64,000 nt of DNA from Trichomonas vaginalis G3 (Eukaryota > Parabasalia > Trichomonadida > Trichomonadidae), in NCBI RefSeq assembly GCF_026262505.1, contig NC_067206.1, forward strand, positions 31,697,896 to 31,761,895, in the 5' to 3' direction. A model generated the notes under the pieces. That model was not told the origin of the DNA and did no database searches. It saw only the letters and a program-made list of their open reading frames with translations. Shown in pieces: positions 47,950 to 55,975 of the stretch. Positions within the stretch are counted from its first letter, which is position 1, and every line of letters starts with the position of its first letter. The position numbers were made by a program, and so were the translations under genes.

Positions 47950-48186
47950 ATGACGACTAAAGTCACTGAAGCAATGAAACAAAAATTTTTGGTAGAATAC
48001 ATTAAATCAGGAGCGGTTCCAGAAGGTTTTTACGTTCATACTATGAAGGATGGTAGAGTTCAGTTTAGAAAGATAAAGCAACCATTAGATAGAGAAGGTA
48101 TATTAAGGAAGATTAAACTTCATGAGGACAACATTGCTGAACTTAGGAAGAAGTTAGAAGAGTTGGAGAAAGGAAGAGAGTTATAA
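47950..48186 (+). CDS. Small coiled-coil protein at right TIR edge
   Basis: A 78-residue protein (MTTKVTEAMKQKFLVEYIKS) with a GFYVHTMKDGRVQFRKIKQP module like the 45364 and 9369 proteins, then a coiled coil NIAELRKKLEELEKGREL. Its last codons enter the terminal inverted repeat. The leader TTTTATTTAGAGTAAA precedes the ATG. Confidence 0.58.
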   Translation: MTTKVTEAMKQKFLVEYIKSGAVPEGFYVHTMKDGRVQFRKIKQPLDREGILRKIKLHEDNIAELRKKLEELEKGREL

Positions 48187-48201
48187 AGCAATGAATTCAT
48201 G

Positions 48202-48249
48202 AGGTGAAAAAAGAGGTGAAAAAAGAGGTGAGATTTCACCACTTCACCT
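48202..48249. repeat. AGGTGA palindromic block, TIR right
   Basis: Mirror of 17781-17829, between the convergent ends of the 47950 and 48350 genes. Confidence 0.85.
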
Positions 48250-48349
48250 AAATTTATTTTTGTGCTATGTTTTCATACGTGTGAGGGTGGTGATATCATT
48301 AATTTTAAGTTTATTTTTTTATAAATGACAGAACAAAAATATAACATTT

Positions 48350-48784
48350 CTACTCAGCAGGAATGAGACCCTTACTGACTATGTATTCGTTTAATGCTTG
48401 ATGAAAACAATGGTACATATTATCGTATGGGTATACACAGCGTCTGTTTCCATCGTCGTCGTATATGTAGAGCTCAAATCCAGTCCAACCTTCTTTTGTA
48501 CAATATGTAGCTTTATTTAAGTATGCATTTATGTAGATAAGGCAATTTTCTTCATCGCTCCAGAAATAATTTTTGTTCTTTGTTGAAATAGTTTTCGTTC
48601 CTCTGCGACCATAAGGAATGTATGCAATGAACTTTGCGTCATATGGGATTGTAATATATTCGGGGTTTCTTTCATCGTCAATGGGTCTGTCTTTGTTAAA
48701 ATGCATGTTTCTCAGTTTTACTTGAGTTTTGAATAGTTCACGGAAACGTTCTGGGAAAGAGTCATAGTAAATGTAGTCGGACAT
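48350..48784 (-). CDS. TIR-encoded hypothetical protein, right copy
   Basis: The protein is identical to the 144-residue product of 17246-17680. It faces inward from the right end. The two copies are kept identical as part of the TIR, which could be due to replication through terminal repeats or to the short time since insertion. Confidence 0.7.
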   Translation of the reverse strand: MSDYIYYDSFPERFRELFKTQVKLRNMHFNKDRPIDDERNPEYITIPYDAKFIAYIPYGRRGTKTISTKNKNYFWSDEENCLIYINAYLNKATYCTKEGWTGFELYIYDDDGNRRCVYPYDNMYHCFHQALNEYIVSKGLIPAE

Positions 48785-49065
48785 GTCTTTGTAATGAAAT
48801 AAAAAATTAAAAAAAAAATAAAAATAGGTTATTTTTTATTTAGTGAGGACGGTAGTGAAGTCGTTAGTGAAGTCATTAGTGAAGTCATTAGTGAAGTCAT
48901 TAGTGAAGTCGTTTATGTGTCAGATGGTTTTGTAAATATTTAAGGTTAAGTTGGTGTTATGGTTGTGTTGTAAAATATACGTTACCGGTTTCGTAAAGTG
49001 TCAAAACCGCTAAGTGGTGTACGGAGGCGCGCAGTGCCGCCGTACCCAAGTTAGGGATACTAACT

Positions 49066-49070
49066 AACTT
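49066..49070. other. Target-site duplication of inner Maverick (AACTT, right)
   Basis: Pairs with 16948-16952. Confidence 0.88.
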
Positions 49071-49239
49071 ACCGATTTCAATGACCCCAAATGAAGATGT
49101 GAAACAAATAGTTCAAGATACGTTACCTCAAACACACTATGATATTAAAGGTTGTACAATTTTTACCTTCAAAGAAGATTTGCCATTGTTAAAGGAAAAA
49201 ATAACAGAGTATTTTGACAACTTCAAACAAGTAGAGTAA
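49071..49239 (+). pseudogene. KilA-N gene of outer Maverick, 3' part after the insertion
   Basis: Aligns with the end of the inner KilA-N protein, PISMTPNEQIKEIVKNTLPQ and its final YFDNFK segment, here in a diverged form. It is separated from its 5' part (to 16952) by the inner element. Confidence 0.82.
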
Positions 49240-49244
49240 ATTGC

Positions 49245-49338
49245 ACTCTTTATTTTTACGCTTGACTTCAGATGGCTCAGGTAGCTCAATGAGGTAAATT
49301 GCCTCGTCAAATCCTTCTGGCATTCCGAGTCCTTCCAT
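49245..49338 (-). pseudogene. DEAIYLIE protein start, copy 2 (fragment)
   Basis: Reads MEGLGMPEGFDEAIYLIELP on the minus strand, a diverged match to the start of the 16153-16443 protein. Only the first part of the gene remains before the KilA-N 3' end. It adjoins the 22-bp array on its 5' side, just as copy 1 adjoins the 21-bp array. Confidence 0.5.
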
Positions 49339-49339
49339 C

Positions 49340-49495
49340 CGACAGGAAAATATTTTCCCGACAACTGGAAAATATTTTCCCGACAACTGGAAAATATTTT
49401 CCCGACAACTGGAAAATATTTTCCCGACAACTGGAAAAAATTTTCCCGACAACTGGAAAAAATTTTCCCGACAACTGGAAAAATTTTCCAGTTGT
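49340..49495. repeat. 22-bp tandem array, about 7 copies, each with a palindrome
   Basis: The unit is CCCGACAACTGGAAAATATTTT. Each unit holds the palindrome GGAAAATATTTTCC, or GGAAAAAATTTTCC in later units. The last unit turns round into TTTTCCAGTTGTCC. A short relative (CCTTCCGACAGG with AAAAAATTTT) lies at about 50915-50948, which suggests that the 1.4 kb between them was inserted or moved. Confidence 0.93.
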
Positions 49496-50190
49496 CCGTC
49501 CGTAAACCATTCAAATTTTCGAAAATTGAGAAGTTTTTGGTCGAACTTCAGAAAAGTTTTTCTAGTGATGCGAAAAATTCCCAAACATATGGGGTTTCTC
49601 ATATCCCGTCCCCTATCGTTTCCCCAATTCAATTTTTTTTGGAATTTTATTTTTTTTTCCCGCCCATTTGAATTAAAAATGGGCGATTTTCGTTAATGTG
49701 ATTGAAATATCATAAAATTAATACGTATTTTAGCTAATAATTCTATTTTTATACAATATTCTCTCATTAAATCAACATTTTTTTCTAATTTTAATTTTTA
49801 ATTTTTAATTTCTTCATAATTTTAGCGATTTATGCTCATTATTAGCAAATAAATAATATATATAATATACTTATTTCATTTTATTCAGATAGGTCTTTGG
49901 GATTGGGATACCTTGTCCAAATTCAGAGGAAGTTTGAGAGGTTGGGATGGGGTAGCCCATATTCAATTATCCCAAGTGTACTCCACGAATTTAAAATTAT
50001 ATTATATTATTGATGACATATCTAAATTTATAGATAAAAATTTCAATGCGTACACAATTTTTTTTGAGAAAATTCTTTTTTTTTACTTATTTTCATTCAT
50101 AAAAGCTCACGTGAACTTAATTAACAACTGAGACATTTCCTATGAAATCATTTAATGCCGTCAAAATAGACATGTCTAAGCTGTTTTGAG
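49496..50190. other. AT-rich spacer of unknown origin
   Basis: I see no supported gene. The block near 49880-49990 (GGGATTGGGATACC, GGTTGGGATGGGG, ATTATCCCAAG) differs in composition from the surrounding DNA and could be host sequence. GCCCATTTGAATTAAAAATGGGC near 49660 is an inverted repeat. Confidence 0.4.
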
Positions 50191-50191
50191 T

Positions 50192-50791
50192 GACTTTCGC
50201 TCGATGTCTGATGCAATATCAGACATCGAGCGAAAGTCTCTCATATTGGCAACACATCCATACGATCAATACTATAGCTACGAATTACAAGCCTGTTTGG
50301 GCAATTTTTGGCCGAGTTCTGATTTTTCATTAGATCTCGAGCGAAAGTCTCTCAAATTGGCTGCCAGTTCATAAGAGTGAAACTCTAGCTACGAATTAGA
50401 AGCTTGCTTGAGAGACTCTCGCTCGCGTTGGGATCTGCATCAGAACTCGAGCGAAAGCCTCTCAAAGTGGTAAGACCTGCTCATTGTTGAGCAGGAGCTG
50501 CGTAATGTGTTCGAGCAGAGTGAGGCTCTTCTAAGATCTTCCTTGTGATTGGAAGAAATTAGAAGAGTCTCACTCTACTATTTTGTAATTGTATGCCCGG
50601 CCTTTGAGTGACCAGGGCTGCGTAATGTGTTCGAGCAGAGTGAGGCTCTTCTAAGATCTTCCTTGTGATTGGAAGAAATTAGAAGAGTCTCACTCTACTA
50701 TTTTGTAATTGTATGCCCCGGCCTTTGAGTGACCAGGGCTGCGTAATGAATTCGAGTAGGATTGTACAATAGCTCGGCAAACGCCGAGCAA
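50192..50791. repeat. Hairpin island with two repeat families
   Basis: It begins with a 21-bp perfect stem, GACTTTCGCTCGATGTCTGAT, with its complement (50192-50238, 5-base loop). The CGAGCGAAAGTCTCTCA motif then recurs near 50225, 50338 and 50455 with alternating partners. A roughly 119-bp unit is repeated at about 50499 and 50618; each unit forms a long GTGAGGCTCTTCTAAGATCTTCC hairpin. Smaller perfect hairpins are CTGCTCA-TTG-TTGAGCAG (about 50477) and GCTCGGC-AAAC-GCCGAGC (about 50774). No coding sequence supported. Confidence 0.85.
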
Positions 50792-50958
50792 ATTGATATA
50801 AACGTACATCCCACAAAAAATGGATTGTCAAAATTTATCCCAAATTTTACAAAACCACAGCGGTTATGACATCCCAGGGCTAAAAAAATTCGGAAACTCG
50901 CATCTCTAGTTTTTCCTTCCGACAGGAAAAAATTTTCCTTCCGACAGGACACAAACGG

Positions 50959-51036
50959 ATGACTGACGTTTCTCTTCCTGAATGCCTTCCAAAGCCAGAA
51001 GAACCAACAGCCCCAGCACCACAACAGACTTACTAA
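50959..51036 (+). CDS. Short Pro-rich frame, possible 3' end of a small virion gene
   Basis: 25 codons, MTDVSLPECLPKPEEPTAPA and a closing QQTY. Pro/Gln tails of this kind end the 4886 and 8776 proteins, so this may be the remains of a similar gene. It is convergent with the ATPase gene. Weak evidence. Confidence 0.25.
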   Translation: MTDVSLPECLPKPEEPTAPAPQQTY

Positions 51037-51055
51037 GACTAAACACTTACATTTT

Positions 51056-51931
51056 TCAAGCTTGACTTTTTACAATTTGAAATTTGTTTGCGTAGATATG
51101 AATTCTGAAAGAAGTATGAGGGTCTTGTATGACTTTGTACTTCTCCCATAATTCATATCTGTCAAACTTACCTGCCATGGACTCTTTCATAAGTTCCATG
51201 AAATCGTCTTCGGACAATCCGGGGAAAAGTATTATGTCAGTAAGTATTCTTTTAACATCCTTACTTAAACTCTTTGCTGTCTGTACACATATTACGACTG
51301 AAATGTTAAAGTGCCTAAGTTTCTTGAGAATTCGACACATGTCTTGTTCTCTATTCTTTAACAAAGGATGAGAGGCGAAATCATCTAAGATAAGAAGACA
51401 TCTATGAGGGTACGTTTTCCAATCATAAGATTGCAATTTCTTCGAAATGTATTCTATCTCTTTCTGTTTGTTTCTGAAGTGTTTCTTCTCTAATATTCTC
51501 TGCATTTCCTCATTTGGGTCTTTAAACTTAGAATTTATATACTCATTTATAGCATTATACTTCAAAACTCTTCTTTGGTACTTCTTTATCCAATCTAACA
51601 ACTCAGTATCCTTTATACATACTAACTTAGACTTCTTTATAATATCTTTGAACGAATTGACGGTTTGGTCAAATTGACCAGAAGTCGAACAAATAACAAC
51701 TAACTCATAGAATGGGTTCTTCTCATCTAGTTCTTGTTGTTGTGCAGCCATTTTAAGATAAGTGAAAGTCTTACCCGACCCAGGTGGTGCAATTAGACCT
51801 GTTATACCATTCTGAGCAAATAAGAACTTGTCATGTATGGGTTTTATCTGAGCATTTTCCAACTTCCTCTTGTTCTTGTTTAAAACATTCTCAAATTTTT
51901 TGTCAATGTCAGCAAACTTTTTTTCTAACAT
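51056..51931 (-). CDS. Packaging ATPase (HerA/FtsK-like, A32-type), outer Maverick
   Basis: About 291 residues from the ATG ending at 51931 (MLEKKFADIDKKFENVLNKN). The frame could start as far up as 52033, but that would overlap the divergent 51968 gene, and the inner homologue is 295 residues. Walker A is LIAPPGSGKTFTYLK (about residues 44-58) and Walker B is RCLLILDDFASHP (about 175-187). A conserved KKLRHFNISVVICVQTAKSL follows. It would drive genome packaging into the capsid. The frame looks whole. Confidence 0.87.
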   Translation of the reverse strand: MLEKKFADIDKKFENVLNKNKRKLENAQIKPIHDKFLFAQNGITGLIAPPGSGKTFTYLKMAAQQQELDEKNPFYELVVICSTSGQFDQTVNSFKDIIKKSKLVCIKDTELLDWIKKYQRRVLKYNAINEYINSKFKDPNEEMQRILEKKHFRNKQKEIEYISKKLQSYDWKTYPHRCLLILDDFASHPLLKNREQDMCRILKKLRHFNISVVICVQTAKSLSKDVKRILTDIILFPGLSEDDFMELMKESMAGKFDRYELWEKYKVIQDPHTSFRIHIYANKFQIVKSQA

Positions 51932-51967
51932 ATTTTTAGAAAAATTAAAATTTTTATCTTTTAGAAA

Positions 51968-52413
51968 ATGTCTAGCGATTTCGCTATCTATATTCGAGAC
52001 AAACTTTTTGACAGCAAAACATCTGTCGACCATAAAATCTTACATAGTGTAAACAAGAAAGGTGAATTTGTTCTATAGTTCTGTTTCTGGGAATATGACA
52101 AGAACCATAAAACATTACAAAGAGCAGTCTTAAAATTTGTCAATGACAGACTTGTTGACAGAGATGACGCCGATTGGAAAGATGAAGTCCAACAAAAGTT
52201 CTTAGAATGCAAAGAAGACACATGCGCTGTTCTTGAAGATGAAATAGAAAACAGAATAGAAGAGCTATTAAAGGACAAAGAACTTTTACAAAAATATGGT
52301 TCTGAGAAGTTTGACATAACTCCACCAGAAAAGAAGAAGAGAGAAAAGAAAGAAAAGAAAGTAGAAGAAGAGAAGAAAGAACCAGAGCCAGAGAAAAAGA
52401 AATTTGACATGTA
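51968..52413 (+). pseudogene. Charged hypothetical protein, broken
   Basis: Starts MSSDFAIYIRDKLFDSKTSV after a TTTTTATCT box. The far end is a very charged Lys/Glu tail (KKKREKKEKKVEEEKKE) closing in KKKFDM. It looks broken, with about one break. It is divergent from the ATPase. No family is recognised. Confidence 0.5.
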
Positions 52414-52430
52414 AAAATAAAATTTTATTT

Positions 52431-52850
52431 TTAGAACATTTCTGGGTCAATGTCAATGTTCTCTTCCTCTTTAGGAGCAAACACCGGCTTAGACTCTAAA
52501 ATCTTTTTACCCAATTTACCTTGAACTTCTACAACTTTAGACTCATAATATTCATAGTCGTCTGTCTTCTTTGGTTCATAAGGTATAACAAGTTTGTATG
52601 CTTTGCCTTCTTTAAGGTTTGAAAACCTTCTGTCAAAACTTTCTTTGACTGTTAACAAACCTTCTATGTCTAAGTCTTCAAATTTCGCACCATTTTTAGT
52701 CACAATAGCAAACTTAACTGGTTCGATGTTCCAAACTTTGCTGAATGAAGACTTTTCAAAATGGTAGAAGTAAACATTCAAATATGTGAATGGTTCTAGT
52801 TCTTCTTTAAGTCCTGACATGTACTTATTTACTGAGATGAATTTTGCCAT
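52431..52850 (-). CDS. Putative single-stranded DNA-binding protein, outer Maverick
   Basis: A 139-residue protein (MAKFISVNKYMSGLKEELEP). The body has beta-type segments (FTYLNVYFYHFEK, VKFAIVTKNGAKF, YKLVIPYEPKK). The end is an acidic tail, EEENIDIDPEMF, with a terminal aromatic residue as in T7 gp2.5-like and bacterial SSBs, where the tail contacts replication partners. It is downstream of the helicase gene on the same strand. The inner counterpart is at 39697-40170. The function is inference from layout and tail. The frame looks whole. Confidence 0.55.
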   Translation of the reverse strand: MAKFISVNKYMSGLKEELEPFTYLNVYFYHFEKSSFSKVWNIEPVKFAIVTKNGAKFEDLDIEGLLTVKESFDRRFSNLKEGKAYKLVIPYEPKKTDDYEYYESKVVEVQGKLGKKILESKPVFAPKEEENIDIDPEMF

Positions 52851-52886
52851 CTTTTCTTCAGAATAAAAAAATATTTTTTTTAAAAT

Positions 52887-54071
52887 TTACTCAGAAAAAT
52901 TTTTCTTTGTATATACACCATTCTCAACATCTAAAAGATTTTTGACATTTGCCAAGAATGTTCGTTTAGAAGCTGCCATATAACCATATTCTTGACAATA
53001 TTGTTTATATTCATCATATAAAGACCTTTCATCTAATGACACAAAGTCAGTTTCATATATGAACAGTTCATATACACTCTTGTTTGCTTCTAACAGTGTT
53101 TGTCTCTCTTCGGTATGTGGAATTTGTCTTGGGTTGAACTTTGAAATATCTAATGTCATGAAATATGAGAACAAGTGGTTGTAAAAGTCAGATGTCAAAC
53201 ATTCTGACAAAGCGTCAAAATATTCAGTATCTTGCATATGAGAATCTGATGTTCTGACAACTACATATCTTCTGTCAGAACTTTCTAAATTCATCGGAAC
53301 AGCATTGTTTGAAACCATAATGAAGTTTGCAACATTTTCACAAACTCTTTGGTCTTTATACTTTCTTTCAACAACTCCAACTTTGTCTGTTATAAGACTC
53401 TTCAAAGCATCTGAGTTTAAAACCTTTGTTGTATCTATACTTTGAAATTCATTGCAAACTATAAGTTTCATATTCTCAATTGAAGAGTTAAATTTACCGC
53501 AGATGTTTTCTAAGTTTGTCATATTAGGGTTCGAATAACCTTCTAACAGTTTGCACAAGATATCTGTAAAGAAAGTATTCTTACCTGTTCCTTGTTTTCC
53601 AATTATAATGAGAGCAGTTTCATTTTTAGCACTTGGATGTTGTAAGATGTTTGCAAACCAACATAAGATATACTCATAAACCTTTTCGTTTCCATTGCAT
53701 ATAATTTCTTTGACATGGTCTAACCAAGCTTCTATAATATTTTCTTTCCATTCTACTTGTTCATATTTATATCCAGTGAAGATAGAATAGAAGTTTGGAG
53801 ATGGTGTATAAAACTTTATACCACGAACTGAAAAATCTTTAAGTTTTGACAATAAGATATCCCAAGCATCTAACATCTTCATGCCAACTTGTACGACTTT
53901 TATTTTCTTAAGTTTCTGTCTACATTCTTGTTCTGAAACTATTGTTGCTCTTGGTTTGTTAAAGACTACATCCCATTCTTTCATAACATAACATTCTGGG
54001 GCAGAGTCGACATAAATGACTAAACGTTTCAAATTCTCGACTGCTTTGTTATAGTCTCGAAATGGACACAT
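52887..54071 (-). CDS. Superfamily 3 helicase (D5-like / DUF5906 type)
   Basis: A 394-residue protein. Walker A is IIIGKQGTGKNTFF (about residue 153), Walker B is MKLIVCNEFQSID (about 200), and the SF3 motif C is FIMVSNNAVPMN followed by DRRYVVV (about 250-265). The family forms ring helicases that open DNA for viral replication and is known from virophages, NCLDVs and some Polinton relatives. I see no clear primase domain on its N-terminal side. The inner element has no counterpart, so the two Mavericks differ in replication genes. The frame looks whole. Confidence 0.85.
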   Translation of the reverse strand: MCPFRDYNKAVENLKRLVIYVDSAPECYVMKEWDVVFNKPRATIVSEQECRQKLKKIKVVQVGMKMLDAWDILLSKLKDFSVRGIKFYTPSPNFYSIFTGYKYEQVEWKENIIEAWLDHVKEIICNGNEKVYEYILCWFANILQHPSAKNETALIIIGKQGTGKNTFFTDILCKLLEGYSNPNMTNLENICGKFNSSIENMKLIVCNEFQSIDTTKVLNSDALKSLITDKVGVVERKYKDQRVCENVANFIMVSNNAVPMNLESSDRRYVVVRTSDSHMQDTEYFDALSECLTSDFYNHLFSYFMTLDISKFNPRQIPHTEERQTLLEANKSVYELFIYETDFVSLDERSLYDEYKQYCQEYGYMAASKRTFLANVKNLLDVENGVYTKKNFSE

Positions 54072-54148
54072 ATTTCTGAATGCTTGGAAGTCATAAAAAT
54101 CTGAAACATCTATTCTGTACTTTTTATAAAAATAAAAAAATTATTTTT

Positions 54149-54942
54149 TTATTCTTGACTTTGTTGTTCCATTTGTTGCATTTGTTGTTCTTGAGCTTGT
54201 TGTTGAAGTTGTTCTTGTAATACAATACTTTCACCGGTTGCATCTTCCAATTCGAAACTTTCTGCCGTCATTGACAAATACATAGGACATAAAAGTTTTA
54301 CAGGAACAAAGTTTGCGTCAACTAATGTCAACGTTATACTTGCCAAAGTGTTTGAGTTCACTAAGGTTGAAAATTCTGCATTCGAATGAACAATAGGCAA
54401 ACCAGGCAGAGAAAGTATTGTTTATACACATAAGTATCTTTTGGTCATAATAGTTTCTGTCGACATTCGAATAACACTTTGAACCTAAGTTTGAAACAAT
54501 ATATAAGATTGGTGTGCTTAATGTCAATGGAATAGACATCCTTGTATACACCTTTTCCTGTTATAGGAAACTGTTGTGTAGTAAAAACCAGATATAAGTT
54601 TTGTATTATAGCTCATATCGTTTATAGTAAACTCAGTCGGACATCCAAACATAATGAAACCTGCTCTAGTTGCAGCACATGTTACACCCGTACTGAAAGT
54701 ATTAAATAAGTCAACAAAACCTGTTGGTGGTATATCTGAATAAGTATCTTCAAAGGAGTATTTTTACCATTCACAACAATAAAGTCTTCTGGTGTCAAAA
54801 GAGCAAAACAGGCTTTAGTCGTCATTGTGTTTAAGGTTAGTTTACAATATCGTCCTTGAGGACTTTGTAAGTTTGTTGTTATAGAATTATATGACTCGGG
54901 GTTTTTAGTCGTAATAGTATAAACCATTATGTCTTCTGCCAT
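54149..54942 (-). pseudogene. Putative penton-like / minor capsid protein, family B, outer copy, broken
   Basis: Starts MAEDIMVYTITTKNPESYNS and shares the TTNLQSPQGRYCKLTLNTMT-type beta region with the inner 21628-22403 gene. It ends with ITLTLVDANFVPVKL and a Gln-rich tail (EQLQQQAQEQQMQQMEQQ). It looks broken, with about three breaks. It is next to the 54927 gene, as in the inner element, so the pair is an ancestral module. Confidence 0.5.
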
Positions 54943-55537
54943 TTACTTAGCAAAATAAATTTTAATGAAATGTTGTGGTCGTCAAATATTTTTATAACGT
55001 CTGGGAAACTATATTTTAAGTTCAACGTTTCACCTCCTTTCATAACGTATATCTTGTCAATGACATTATATGAAACACCACAGCAACTAATGTCGGGTTC
55101 TATTTCTTTGATGTTTATATCGTCTGCCTCTGTCAAAAGTTTCAATAGTTCTTTCAAAACTTCATGACTTGCATGAGTGCAATGACATATGAGTTCACCT
55201 TTACAGGGTTGTGTTCGACCAAGTTTAACATTATACCTAAAGCTTGACAAATCTTCTCCTGAGTTTGAAGTTTGTCTTTCAGTTGTTGGTAGTCGTTTCG
55301 AATATCTGCAACAGAACTTAAGTCTCTGTTAACTTCAGGATATGTTGGTTGTTCTTTTACAGGAACTATTGTTATACCATCTTCGTCTTCGTATGGTTTC
55401 CCCATTTCAACATCTCTGTCTTTGACATTGACAATAACACTTTGACTGTTTGTTTGAGTTGGTGAATTTAACTTCACATCTGCCACCGCCATTAAACCTT
55501 TTGAAACACTTACGCTTCTATTTTTCGGAAATGACAT
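54927..55537 (-). pseudogene. Conserved Maverick protein of unknown function, outer copy, broken
   Basis: Starts MSFPKNRSVSVSKGLMAVAD. A Pro/Asp-rich region and a helical RNDYQQLKDKLQTQEKIC segment follow, and the end is the conserved EPDISCCGVSYNVIDKIYVM block shared with the inner 20786-21401 gene. It looks broken, with about one break. Its ATG is 18 bases from the divergent 55556 gene, and a single T-run region serves both. Confidence 0.55.
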
Positions 55538-55555
55538 TTTACTTAGAATAAAAAG

Positions 55556-55975
55556 ATGGACGTATTCGGATATCTTATTGAATTGAAGCAAAACAAAGTT
55601 TACACACAGAAACAATACAAGTTCATTGACAGAATAGTTCTTTACACAAACAATGGAAAATGTTATAGAATAGCAGTCTTTGCTGAACCAAAATATTTTC
55701 ATAAAGCAAAGAAAGTTGGTATAACTGAAATGGTGAAAGTTCTTGAAGCAGACAAAAATATAACAACAAAACTGACCGATATTACTAAAGGAAAGTTTAT
55801 AATACAGTATTATGTCAAAACTGGCGTACTGTCAATATTTGACGGAGAGAAGTCAGTTCAAGAACAACTTACTGACCTGCTGCCAAAATCTGCTCGATGG
55901 AAGCTGTCGTTATGCCAATCTGAGGAGCCCCAGCAGGTTTCATCGAACGAATCTTCAAAAGAGCATCTTCCGTGA
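55556..55975 (+). CDS. Hypothetical protein, outer Maverick
   Basis: A 139-residue protein (MDVFGYLIELKQNKVYTQKQ) with beta-rich KCYRIAVFAEPKYFHKAKK and GKFIIQYYVKTGVLSIFDG. It ends in a polar tail that overlaps the end of the major capsid gene by about 107 bases on the opposite strand, which is an unusually long convergent overlap. No family is recognised. Confidence 0.6.
   Translation: MDVFGYLIELKQNKVYTQKQYKFIDRIVLYTNNGKCYRIAVFAEPKYFHKAKKVGITEMVKVLEADKNITTKLTDITKGKFIIQYYVKTGVLSIFDGEKSVQEQLTDLLPKSARWKLSLCQSEEPQQVSSNESSKEHLP

Larger units (their letters stand above)
16953..49065. mobile_element. Inner Maverick/Polinton element, nested
   Basis: A 32.1-kb element bounded by 0.9-kb inverted repeats that start AGTTAGTATCCC and end GGGATACTAACT, inserted in the KilA-N gene of the outer element. 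It encodes ATPase, fibre, integrase, KilA-N, SSB-like protein, family B polymerase with exonuclease, major capsid and putative minor capsid proteins. The near-identical TIRs suggest recent insertion. It looks broken, with about eight or more disrupted genes depending on how the duplicated block is counted. A 9-kb internal duplication accounts for its excess over the usual 15-25 kb. It lacks the methyltransferase and helicase of its host element. Confidence 0.92.
48175..49065 (-). repeat. Right terminal inverted repeat of inner Maverick
   Basis: Reverse complement of 16953-17856, nearly identical. It ends GGGATACTAACT. Confidence 0.9.

Noticed and set aside
49340-49495. 22-bp array as a CRISPR
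   Set aside because: Units follow each other without spacers of unique sequence, and there are no cas genes. It is a plain tandem repeat.
51932-52033. Longer N-terminus for the outer ATPase
   Set aside because: It overlaps the start and T-run box of the divergent gene at 51968. The shorter form matches the inner ATPase in length.
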